From Dermacentor variabilis (lineage: Eukaryota > Arthropoda > Arachnida > Ixodida > Ixodidae), in NCBI RefSeq assembly GCF_050947875.1, contig NC_134568.1, positions 262,488,115-262,552,114 on the forward strand: a DNA stretch of 64,000 nucleotides, written 5' to 3'. Below are positions 1 to 9,410 of this stretch, in pieces. The notes beneath the pieces were generated by a model. It ran no database searches, was not told where the DNA came from, and saw nothing but the letters and a program-made list of their open reading frames with translations. Made by a program: the position numbers and the translations under genes. Position 1 is the stretch's first letter. Each line of letters starts with the position of its first letter.

Positions 1-263
1 GCTCACGAAGCAGCAACACGCCGCGGCGCACGTCGGCTGTCTACGCCGCATAGCGGAATTTAGACACAAGTGTCCCAAGAATTTCTATGAGAAAAGAAAA
101 ATATCAGGCGAATGTCGACTATAGCGTCAGTAAGAATAGAATGACAATATAGGGACGGAACAAATCTCGTAATATTGTACAGTACGTCGCGCACTTATTT
201 CAGAACATACGCTGGCCCAAATGATAGCGAATGCGAGAGGAACGAAAACTGAAGCAGCTCAGT
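1..263. other. Unassigned sequence at window start
   Basis: No coding or repeat motif is recognised. The stretch precedes the first recognisable unit of the tandem array and may be a more degenerate unit. Confidence 0.4.
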
Positions 264-1231
264 TGGCCAACCACCATGTGTGAGAGGTGCTGCTATTGAG
301 ATACAAATGCCTACAAAATTTCCGTTATTCGAGCCTTAGGCAGTTTTACGATTACTCTTTCAATCGCGGTTAAGTAAAGAAAACGCAAGCAGCAGACGAA
401 GCTTAAGCGACACAGTTAATTGCCGAAGGTGCGTGACAAAGTTAACAGTCAACAGAGACGACTTTTCCCGATTACTAAAAATACAGCATGCGAACGAGCC
501 ATAGTCGAATTAATAGCGTAAACATTTCGATCGTTACAGACAGCTGGCATGTAAGCATGACCTCGCCATCATAATAGCATGCATCCAATAACGTATAAAT
601 AAGCAGCAGTTTAACAAGTCGACGCCCAAAATTTTCGTCATTCCGATAAACGCACATGCACGGCATTGTTTAGCACGAGCAATATAGCAGCGCCTAAAAA
701 ACGCGTGGGAAAATTCAGCAGGGCGGCCAGCCAACTATCATGTGCAGCAAGTGCTCTGATCGTGATACCAATACCTACAAAAGTTAAATTATTCCACCCT
801 TACGCTGTTTTACGATTGCTCTCGCAATCGCGGTTACGCAAACATAACTTAAGGGGCAGACGACGCTTGAGCGATACCGGTAATAAGTGGAGCTGGCACG
901 TGAGAAAAATGTAACAGTCAACAGAGGCAAACGTTCCCCATTACTAAAAGATACCATCGCGTGCGAACGAGCAATAGTCTAAGTAGCGTAACTGTTTCGA
1001 TCATTACAGGAAGCTGAGACGTAAACTAGATCTTACCATCATAATAGTATGCACCCGACCTCGTGCAACTAGGCGGCAGTCCAACAAATCGTCCAAAAGT
1101 TTCGTTACTCGGAGAAAGGTGCACGACACTTTCTGACACGAATATACCAGCCGCAAAAACAAGCGTCTTATAAAATTCAGCAGCGAGGCCGGCCAATGAA
1201 CATCACGTGCAGAAAGTACTCCGATCGTGAT

Positions 1232-1405
1232 ACAGATGCGTACATCTGTATACCACGTCCCAAGTTCGCGTACAAACCTGCATGCTTATTCCTCAATTCC
1301 AATGACAGCGACCAGCTAGCTGTTCCATCATACTTCAAAACCGAGATTTCATGTATTGTAAGAATCCCATTCCTTTCTGTAACGCCCGACGTGGCATTAA
1401 GACAA

Positions 1406-1444
<39 letters not shown>

Positions 1445-1445
1445 A
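1232..1445 (+). mobile_element. 5'-truncated LINE-like 3' end with AAAT tail
   Basis: About 210 bp interrupts tandem unit 3 (its sequence stops near 1232 and resumes near 1443) and ends in an (AAAT)n tract at 1404-1445. Just before the tail lies TGTAACGCCCGACGTGGCAT followed by TAAGACAATAAATA. This is a diverged version of the 3' module seen in other LINE tails of this window: TGTAAT, a GCC...GGC mini-hairpin, then AATAAA. No reverse-transcriptase motif is visible. I infer a heavily truncated LINE insertion. Confidence 0.5.
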
Positions 1446-1731
1446 GTCCGGTTAATCCATTCTTCCGCAGTTTTACGATTGCATTTGTTACGCAAACAAA
1501 ACGCCGCTGGCAGACGAAGCTTAAGCGACGCGGTTAATCACGATGAGCATATGACAGAAAGGGTCAAATCGAGACACGCTTGCATCATAAAAAATGCGAC
1601 CATGTGCGAACGAGCTAATTAATGCAGTGGTTCGAGCGCTACTGAGCTGAGACGTGATGTTGGCCTTAACTCTGTACAAGCATGCACCCGTTAGCGTGTA
1701 AATAAAGCAGAAGTCTAACAAGTCGCGCAAA

Positions 1732-2072
1732 TGAATACTTTGTTTAGCGCAAAACAACGGACACAAGAAAGACGACAGGACAAGGCGCTACACTCTCAAC
1801 TGACATCATTTTTTGCGTCACTCCTTTATAGATAGCTCAAACTAGAGGAACATGCGCAGTGAACACCATGTGCTGGAGCCACCAACATCCGATCCCAAGA
1901 GCGCACTAATGCGACAGAATCCAAAAAACCAAATTCAGCGTGACGCAATAAAATGATGTCAGTTGAGAGTGTAGCGCCTTGTCCTGTCGTCTTTCTTGTG
2001 TCTGTTGTTTTGCGCTAAACAAAGTATTCATGGATTCGTACCAACTAGCCCGCCGACGCATTGTGCCTAAAA
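1732..2072. mobile_element. Non-autonomous inverted-repeat element with 9-bp flanking repeat
   Basis: Two arms of about 90 bp, 1731-1820 and 1941-2031, are near-perfect reverse complements (left arm begins ATGAATACTTTGTTTAGCGC). The spacer is about 120 bp. The insert is flanked by the direct repeat TCGCGCAAA at 1723-1731 and 2073-2081. The host tandem unit has only one such site, so this looks like a true 9-bp target-site duplication. About 41 bp (2032-2072) lies between the right arm and the right duplication, so the element is asymmetric. It carries no coding capacity. It may be a MITE or a fold-back derivative of a SINE-like repeat. Confidence 0.7.
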
Positions 2073-2860
2073 TCGCGCAAAGGCTTCGTTATTCCGACAA
2101 TGTGCACGATACTGTTTGATAAAAGCAAATACCAGCCCTTAAGACGCTCGTGGTTAAATTGAGCAGCCCGACCGGCCATCACGTGCAGCAAGTTCCCCGA
2201 TCACGATACAAACGGCATCAAAAGTTCTGTTATTCCAAAGGTCCGCTGTTTTACGATTACTTTCGCAATTGCAGTTACCCAAGCAAAACGCCAACAGCAC
2301 AGGTACGAAGCTTAAGCGACACGGTTACCATTACGAGTGCGTGACAGAAACAGTCAACTACGAAGAGCTTTCACTGATACGTACTAAAAGGTACCATATG
2401 TGCGAGCGAACAATTAAGTCAACGCCAACGTTTCGATCGTCACGTACAGCTGAGGAGTAAACTTCACTTGATATCACCACCATACTAGCATCCGATCACG
2501 TGTAAGCAAGCAGAAGTCTAAGAAGTCTCCCAAAAGTTTCGTCATTCCAAGAAACGTGCACGGCACTGTTAGGCAAGAGCAGTATACCAGCCCTAAAGAA
2601 AGATGTGGTAAAATTCAGCAGCGCGGCCGGCCATAATGTGCAGCGACAACTCTGCCCGTGATACAAATGCTAACAAAAGTTCAGTTATTCCAACCTTATG
2701 CAGTTGTACAATTGCTATCGCAATGGCGATTACGCAAACAAAACGCAAACGAAGCTCAAGCTAGGCTATTCCGGAAAGTGCGTATCGGGAATTATCATTC
2801 GCCACTGTTATTGAAAGACACAACGGTAGCTCTCGCGGACCCATTTTGTGGGTTACATGG

Positions 2861-3471
2861 TAGTAGTTAGCGGTTCTAAAGTTTCGAATTCAGATATTCT
2901 TTTTATTCGGCGGATCTCAGCACTGCACAGAAACAATATAGCACAGAGTAAGCTCTGAAGTTTACAGACAAGTAGTACGATGCGACCAGACGCATTATTG
3001 CGAGAGCACAGCGGATGGTCAATCGCCGATTAATGTTACCGTGACCTCAGACCATGGGGATGTACAGTGCCCGGCATTCCATTACGCGCAGACCCGGCGA
3101 CACGCTAATCGAAAAGGTTGCAGGGCAGCTAATAGAAAAACACTGACTCCAGGAACTGTCACATACCGCTTGATAGGCGTAAGACGTACGGGCGCCGCGT
3201 AGATGGAGCTCCAAAGCGGGCGACGAAAATTTTCACCTGGAACTGACAAAGGTCCACGCTAGAACTTATGAACACAACACACAAAGACACAACCAACGCG
3301 CTAAAAGATGCGCGCGGACGCCGCGGAGCGCGCCAAACTATGACCACAAAAGGGTGAAGAGATCCAACAAAACGGCGGCGTTAAGTCATGTGACCGACTA
3401 CAGGCAAATAAGCGCGAAGCGTGCAAGCAACAGACAGTGGCGATTCGACACGAGACGGTCATTTGAGGGAT
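2861..3471. other. No feature recognised
   Basis: No coding motif or repeat boundary is visible. Around 3260-3310 the text ACACAAAGACACAACCAACGC resembles the short palindromic repeat near 7660, but no second arm is seen. Confidence 0.4.
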
Positions 3472-4796
3472 CGCCCGACGTTTGTGCGCTGGCGCAGTAA
3501 GAGCGGGCGCGCGAGAGAAAATGTTTAGGCTTTTTTCCTCCTTGAATATATAACTCTGCGTATAGGCACCACGGAGAAAACGTTTCTTCGCGCGTGTTGT
3601 ATGCGTTTGTCCCTAGGCATTGCGGAGTGGGGTCGAGTTTGTTTACGCGCAGACGCTGGCTGTTTGCGCGGTGAAATGGGTGAAACAGCGGGCACTGACG
3701 CCCCATTTGGCGACCGCTGTGTTGGACAGTCTCACACATGCGGTTCTCGTGCTAAGTCAGTCGTGCCGGATCATAGCTGTCTCGCGCCTCACGCCCATGA
3801 ACCTTGGAAATAACATCACAGATATTTCCGGCGGAGCAGTAGAGACCGGATTTGCTAACCCCAGTTGCTGAGGCGGAGCGCCTTAGCAACCGCGGTTGAA
3901 CGGAAGTGGCTGAAAGGCCACTGGTGACGCTCGACGCCCCTGCAACCGCTATGAGAATACGTCGCGCTACCCTAACGCCTCTTACGCTAACGTAATCTGA
4001 CCTAACCTAACCTTACTTAACTTTAACGTAACAAAACGTGGCGAATACGCAGGGACAATAATCGTCACGGCATAACCGCTGTGAGAATACGCCGAGCCAC
4101 CATAACGCCTTTTACGCTAACGTAAATTAAAGTAACGTTAACCTAACCTAACGTAAACTAACCTAAACCTAACGTAAACCTACGCAACCTAACCTAACGT
4201 GGCCGAGACGCAAAGCCAATGATCCTGACGGCGTGACATCAGGTAGTGGCGTTCTACCACGGTTGCTAAGGCGTTCTGCGCTTGTTTCAATCGAAGGGGG
4301 CCACTCAAAAATGCTCCTGAAAAGTCGCGGACAGCAGCATACGAAAAGCCTGCCAAGAGCGAAGATACTGCGCCAGGAAAGCAGGCCGGGCCTCTACTAC
4401 GGCACCTACTGCCCTCCGGAAAAAATCAGTGTTCTTTTTTTTTTTTTAAGGTAGAGCACCGCAAGGGGCAAGAAGGGTTTAATCCGGCATGACTGACTCA
4501 GCACCAGCGCCGCAGGTGCGAGAAAGTCTGTCCGACGTATCTTCAGACACAGCGATCACCAAATGGGGCGTCCGTGTGCCCACTGCCTCACGGCGCCGGC
4601 AGCCAGCATCGAAGCGTAAACAAACTCCGCCCAACTCCGCAATGCCGGCACGCCTAGGGGACAAACGCATACAGCAATAGCAAGGAAACTTCTACTACGT
4701 AGTGCCTAGGCAAAGTAAGATATTCAAAGAGCAAAAGCCCCCAGATTTTCTCTCTCGCACCCGCTCTTACTCGCGCCTGCGCAGAAACGTTGGGCG
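3472..4796. mobile_element. Large fold-back element with long imperfect inverted arms
   Basis: The left arm (about 3472-3915) is the imperfect reverse complement of the right arm (about 4245-4796). Matching landmarks include GCCCGACGTTT near the left end against AACGTTGGGC at 4787-4796, CTAGGCATTGCGGAGT against its complement near 4640, and the inner CGCCTTAGCAACCG against CGGTTGCTAAGGCG. The right arm carries an extra segment of about 100 bp around 4300-4460. Open frames of 60-113 codons occur in the arms on both strands, as expected of an inverted repeat, and show no known domain. No flanking target duplication could be settled. It could be a fold-back transposon or an inverted duplication of a genomic segment. 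Confidence 0.65.
3940..4210. repeat. CCTAA-rich core with a ~124-bp direct duplication
   Basis: Between the fold-back arms, two segments beginning near 3949 and 4073 ('GAGAATACG..G...C.A.CCTAACGCCT.TTACGCTAACGTAA') are direct repeats about 124 bp apart. Each runs into a tract rich in CCTAACCTAAC. CCTAA (TTAGG on the other strand) is the common arthropod telomere unit, but here it is irregular and mixed with ACGT and ACTAA variants. A short degenerate tract of this kind is not proof of telomeric origin. Confidence 0.65.
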
Positions 4797-5485
4797 CCTC
4801 CGAAAGTGCCACGCCCTGCTGTACTTACTGGCCATTGTAAAAATGCTTCCAGTGCTCTGCCTACCGCTTTGCGACGTTTCCTCCCGATATGCTTGTGTAC
4901 TTTCGGTCGTTCATTGCAACTTCCCCATTTATGATCTTGATTAGTAGGTTGATGCTGAGTGTGGCAGCTTCATGTTGCTGGCTGACATGTTGTCTTTTAT
5001 GAAGAGCGTGCGCTCAAGGCAGCCGTGGAAGAGACTTAAAATTCAGCGATATGATCATGTAGTCCGTGTTGGATTTTGTGTGTTGGCCCCACATATGTCA
5101 TGTATGAGACATCCCGTTGAAAACATCCTTCGGACATAGGATTAAAGTTTTGGGATTTGTTTAGGTCCCAGAAGTTTAATACTGTGGATGTCCGCAGGAT
5201 CTCTTAAATACGACGTCCCGAAATTAATGCCCTCATGTTATCTACTGAACGTCCTAACCGACACTTGGACGTTCGGATCTAATCGGTATGTCCTGAGGAT
5301 ATTCGTGGTCCAATTAGTTGCTTAGTATGTTGGTTTTTTTCTCACGTCGCGGCAAAAACACTTGCCATAAACTTTAATACAAAATATTTTTAAGGGAAAT
5401 CTGACGCTACAGTCAATACACCACCGTGTTCAGAATTGTGGGTAGTACTTTTCATAGGACCTTAGGCTTGTTCCTGGGCACGGTA

Positions 5486-5487
<2 letters not shown>
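4797..5487. other. No feature recognised
   Basis: AT-rich sequence without recognisable coding or repeat structure. Confidence 0.4.
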
Positions 5488-5552
<65 letters not shown>

Positions 5553-5560
5553 TATTGATT
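5488..5560. repeat. (TGAT)n microsatellite, possible minus-strand retroelement tail
   Basis: About 18 units of TGAT end at TTTATTGATTTGAAGGCG. On the minus strand this reads as a coding-like stretch followed by an AATCA tail, the arrangement of a short LINE 3' end. The 102-codon minus frame (5452-5760) shows no RT motif, so only the microsatellite is certain. Confidence 0.85.
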
Positions 5561-7083
5561 TGAAGGCGTTTGTATAAAGAGCAGAAGCATGGGAAGGTAG
5601 GCTGCGTCAGAGCCGGCTGTGAGGAATACCCGCGCAGTAAATTCTGAGCTTCGTGAAAGCTGTGAGAGAACTGCCTAAGCGTTTCAATCCTGAATTTCAA
5701 GCGTATGACTGTTTCAGGGCACGCAGCACAAAGCGCTAACAAATGTCTGCTTCCAAGCAAAGCTATATCCTGCTGCCATAAATTTCTCGATCACTGCTCT
5801 GTACGCATAAGTTGTCCTAATAAGTGAGCGCTGAAGTGTTTATTTACATCCCGGTATTCTTGGGCTAGAGGATCTGCTGCCACGATTTCTCACAAAGGGA
5901 ACCTCCGTGACCCTCGGCCCTGAAGTAATAAGTCGAAGAGTTATAAATGTATGTTTACACAGGATGCAAATTTCGAAAGAGTTCCAAGCAAAGTTTATAT
6001 CTCCTACACGTTATAAGAAGATGTCTTACATGTAAAAAAAGCATCTCGTACTGGTCTGCGGTGCCTTCTAGTCAATGGAGCAGCGCCGAACTACCTCTGA
6101 TATTATGTGGCGGGCTATGCACGTCGCCACTCTTGGTTCCTAATTGTTTTTTTTTCTTTTCTGTACTTCGAAGAAAACAAAAGAAAGAAAAGTCTATTTG
6201 ATGCTTATAGAAATAGTTTCCGACTAGCTAGTAGAAGGGGCAGTTACCTTCCTCCGATAAATACACATTTCCTTGCAGAACACTCTTTCCCACTACACAC
6301 CTCCTGTCCCACCCTCCGCCATCCTCTCTTTCTTTTCTTTCTTGCCTTCCTGTGTTTGAGTTTGCAATTCCTATTCTTCTTTAGATTCAGGAGGGCCACT
6401 AATTAAAGCCACGCCTAATTAGAGTCGCGTTTTGCGTTTCTCTTCAGTGTACAGCCCTGTGCACAGCTCTTTCCCCTTAATTAACTGTAGCTGAGCGTTT
6501 TATTTGCCCAGAAGTCGTGCTGGCTTCCAACCTCTTCATGCTTGCATACGTTCGGTTCCTAAAAGTTGGTTCAAGAGAATACTGTAAGCAACTAGCGTGA
6601 AAATGAAACGTAATAAACCAGAAAAATAGCGCAGCAGTATTTCATTCGACAACGGAAATCAGGCAAACGCGGAAGCTGCCTTTTGGGGAACATTTTAGCG
6701 CAGCTGGTCCTAAATCCAGTGTCGCACGATGTTTTAAGTGCGCACCAGTGGTCATGTAATTTTGTTTTGAGCATGCTCACAGGAAGCTGGACATGAATAA
6801 ATGCGAAAAAGGTAGCGATTGCTGCGGAGAGGTCCAACAAAGGGATAGAAAAAAGGAAAGAATGTGTAGATCAGCAAAATCTTATTCAGCTGCACAGCAG
6901 TTAAGTGACTGAAGGGTGGGTGGGAAGGAACTAATAAAAATTTAAGGCGTCGCTTCCCCGTATTCTTCTTGTGCATGGCATAGTGAGGGGGCCTCGACAT
7001 GACGTAGCATACAGTGGTTTCTTTGCCAGTTGCCTGCTGCAAGTTCCCATACGTTCCCATCAAGTTCCCATCATATCCACTGG
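5561..7083. other. No feature recognised
   Basis: Apart from short T- and A-rich runs near 6145-6190, nothing is recognised. Open frames here are short or run through low complexity. Confidence 0.35.
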
Positions 7084-7412
7084 GGTTAAAAGGACGTTCC
7101 CCACCCCACACATCGCTCACACAACATGAGGCAGTAAGCTGGCGAAGACTGCAAGCAGGTACGTTCTTCAACCTGCACACATTACACAATATGTTCCCTA
7201 CCCAGTACAGGGATACATGTCCGTGGTGCGGAACAAGCCCCACGTTATACCACATCACGTGGGAATGCAAGCGTAATTTCGCATTCCATAAAGTAAATAA
7301 CCCAAACGCGGAACAACTGGAGGGCCTGCTCACCAGCAGCGAGCTCGCAGCCCAACGGGCAATTGTGCAGCACGCCTGCGAGGCAGCAAGACTCAGCGGT
7401 GCCCTGGAATAG
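7084..7412 (+). pseudogene. C-terminal fragment of an I-type LINE ORF2 with Cys/His motif
   Basis: The frame reads LKGRSPPHTSLTQHEAVSW, then RRLQAGTFFNLHTLHNMF, then CPWCGTSPTLYHITWEC and a terminal ARLSGALE before a TAG stop. The C-x2-C-x7-H-x4-C pattern is the cysteine/histidine motif found after the RT or RNase H of many non-LTR retrotransposons, where it is thought to help bind nucleic acid. Only about 109 residues remain of an ORF2 that normally exceeds 1000. Endonuclease, RT and RNase H are absent upstream, so it is a 5'-truncated copy. The open frame extends upstream to 7014, but I cannot tell which of those residues belong to the element. Confidence 0.7.
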
Positions 7413-7527
7413 GGGCGCCGACCTTGTGAAGCGGCCAGGACTCAAGACATGAAGACACAGGTCCACCGCCAATCTCTCTGAGATATAGAGAAATAAAGTT
7501 TTTCCATTCCATTCCATTCCACATCTG
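7084..7527 (+). mobile_element. 5'-truncated LINE 3' end with poly(A) signal and CATTC tail
   Basis: The ORF2 C-terminal fragment is followed by about 110 bp of 3'UTR containing AATAAA at 7492-7497 and a terminal (CATTC)n repeat to about 7523. The short pentamer tail is typical of non-LTR elements primed on their own 3' end. The 5' boundary is uncertain. Confidence 0.7.
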
Positions 7528-7639
7528 CCACCATGACCGTCAGTGGCGCCGGCTAAAACTCTCGCGGCTCATATAGTGCACATGCACAAATACCCAAGAT
7601 ATTGAACAGGAAAATGCCACCACGGTAGCTTAACGACAT

Positions 7640-7835
7640 AAAGTATTTTGTAACAACAGCGCAAACAGACGACACACAAAGACGAAGCAGGCCACTTTGT
7701 GTGTCGTCTGCTCGCGCTATTACAGCTCGCCCAACTTCCCATCTACATTGTAGTATTATTTTACAAATAAAGCACCACACGCGTACCACGGAAGACGTGG
7801 GTTCGGCTCCCACCTGCGATAAGTTGTCTTTTCGT
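7640..7835 (+). mobile_element. Short palindrome plus tRNA-like SINE fragment
   Basis: A short inverted repeat pairs 7651-7680 with 7694-7724 (GCGCAAACAGACGACACAC against GTGTGTCGTCTGCTCGCGC). About 75 bp downstream is GTGGGTTCGGCTCCCAC at 7797-7813: a perfect 5-bp stem around a 7-nt loop matching a tRNA T-arm and the Pol III box B. No acceptor stem or D-arm can be folded around it, so it is not a functional tRNA. A tRNA-derived SINE fragment is the likely explanation. Confidence 0.5.
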
Positions 7836-7917
7836 CCGCTTTCATTTGCCATTTCATTTTTTTCTACATTTCAATTCAAAGGCTGCTATTTTAAGTGAAA
7901 TAAACACTGAAATAAGT

Positions 7918-8723
7918 CGTAGGGCTCTCAGCCGACTGTCCAGCTCCACCTCTGATTCACCTTTTCAACGCGAAGTATTCAAGATGGCCCATCAAATCAC
8001 ATCCGAGGGAAGGACAGTGATGTTTCAGTTAATAATATCACACATTGCTATCTTATAAGACGAGACCGCTGATGCTTTGGCGGCGTCAGTGCCCAACCTT
8101 GATTTCATAGACGACAATTTATGCAAATTTGACACTAGACTGCTTATACGCCAACACCTACACCCTGATGAACGTGTAGCCAAGGAATCATACCCTACAC
8201 CAATCAGTGGTCATGGTCGTACTCGCCGCACTAGGCCTTGCGAATCAGGTGTGTAAATGCTGTACATCACCTTCACTGACAAGGACGCGTTCCTAGCCCT
8301 TGGTGCCTCGCTTGTGGATACTCCATCGATACGGTTGAGCACTTGTCGTTGGAATGTCCAACTTTCTGCAGCTGTCGCTGTGTGCTGCTGGGCAAGTTTC
8401 GACAACCTAATCTTGCGCGAACTGCGCTTATTTATTGAGTGTTTCCGAAAGGTCATGCGTTAACTCGATGTGAAGCTCACAATGCGGCATTGGAATTTTT
8501 TCTCAACCACGGAATTAGACTCTCGTCTGTAACGTTGGTACTCTTCGTACGTTTGTGTGATATGTTCCTTATTTCTCTCTCTTTTATTTTTCTTCCTTTA
8601 CCTCCTTCTTCTGTTTCTCTTTTTTTCTCTCCTCTTCAACGGGTGGTCGTGCTACCCATTTTAGGAGACAATTGCTAGCCTGCGTTTCTTTCTCTTTGTG
8701 ATGTTTGTAGATATGTGCAGCTG
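7918..8723 (+). pseudogene. I-type LINE fragment: RNase H end plus Cys/His domain, frame-disrupted
   Basis: The frame up to 8058 ends FKMAHQITSEGRTVMFQ then LIISHIAIL, a stop, and DETADALA. Compared with the RNase H signature SHxGIxGNExADxLA, the glycine region is damaged and carries TAA at 8056-8058. After a frame change, 8304 onward gives CLACGYSIDTVEHLSLEC, a C-x2-C...H-x4-C motif like that of the fragment at 7084. The same frame runs on to a stop at 8678. Upstream RT and endonuclease are missing. It is the decayed 3' third of an I-superfamily LINE. The downstream (TAA)n may be its tail. Confidence 0.7.
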
Positions 8724-8777
8724 AATAATAATAATGATAATAATAATAATAATATTAATAATAATAATAATAATAAT
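8724..8777. repeat. (TAA)n microsatellite between two LINEs
   Basis: An imperfect TAA repeat separates the plus-strand LINE fragment ending here from the minus-strand LINE whose 3' end also falls here. It could be the 3' tail of either. Confidence 0.9.
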
Positions 8778-9009
8778 GCTTATTTCCACCCAAAAGTGCA
8801 AAACAACACGAGCAGGCCTGTCTAAGTCTCAGTTGGCTTGTGTGAACATGATACATATGACGAATGAAATACATAAATTGATGAGACATGGAGAACAAAG
8901 AACAAAATGAATGACAAGGAATGGAAAACAAGAAAGAGATAACATTTGGTCAGTCTACTTAAACGAAAGAGATTGAAGTAAATATTACGATGCCAAACTG
9001 TTCTGGAAG

Positions 9010-9191
9010 TTAACTCATTTCAGCATTGTTCCTTCATAATCCTTTCAACGTGCTTTTCGAAGTCGCGTTAAAGATTTCATCCGGTAACTTGTTAAAATTG
9101 TCCGGCACATGTGCACAGCGTCTGGCCGCACCATACCTTGTGGCTGAACGGGGAACCACATAACGGACGTGTTTTTGAAGTTCCTATTTGG

Positions 9192-9193
<2 letters not shown>
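9010..9193 (-). pseudogene. LINE ORF2 C-terminus (3' part beyond nested insert)
   Basis: The minus-strand frame reads [19 protein letters not shown] then [18 protein letters not shown] and ends LKGL-stop. In CR1/L2-type LINEs the ORF2 tail characteristically has R-Y/F-G, then a 'WNxLPxxI' motif and a short Ser/Lys-rich end. Here the W of WNxLP is F. It continues the RT frame lying at 9408 and above, from which it is separated by the nested TA-rich insert. Confidence 0.65.
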
Positions 9194-9261
<68 letters not shown>

Positions 9262-9346
9262 CTTTTCTTGTAGCGCCCCCCCCCCTATGTAATACCCTCC
9301 TTCGAGGGCCTTTAGGGGTATTGTAAATAAATAAATAAATAAATAA

Positions 9347-9407
<61 letters not shown>
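9194..9407 (+). mobile_element. Nested LINE tail flanked by (TA)n tracts
   Basis: The segment is (TA)n at 9194-9260, then about 65 bp of unique sequence, then AAAT repeats at 9324-9350 and (TA)n at 9351-9407. The unique part has a C10 run at 9276-9285, TATGTAATACC, a CCCTC-CTTC-GAGGG hairpin, GCCTTTAGGGG and an AATAAA-type tail. This is the same 3' module as the LINE ending at 31945. It is therefore a severely truncated plus-strand LINE insertion, probably into a TA-rich site of the older minus-strand LINE. Confidence 0.65.

Positions 9408-9410
<3 letters not shown>

Larger units (their letters stand above)
264..2860. repeat. Degenerate tandem array, about five ~460-bp units
   Basis: A recurring landmark, 'GGCCAxC...ATGTGCAG...GTGATACAAATGCC', starts near 264, 725, 1187, 2171 and 2625. 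A second landmark, 'CxGTTTTACGATTGC', starts near 341, 804, 1468, 2245 and 2699. Clean neighbours are 454-463 bp apart. The 984-bp interval between units 3 and 4 is explained by two later insertions, at about 1232-1445 and 1732-2072. Units are clearly diverged, with substitutions and small indels throughout. Short open frames here do not persist from unit to unit, so I do not treat them as genes. This could be a locally amplified satellite-like repeat or the internal repeats of a large mobile element. Confidence 0.8.

Noticed and set aside
3940..4210. True interstitial telomere array
   Set aside because: CCTAA units are irregular, few and mixed with other words; described only as telomere-like.
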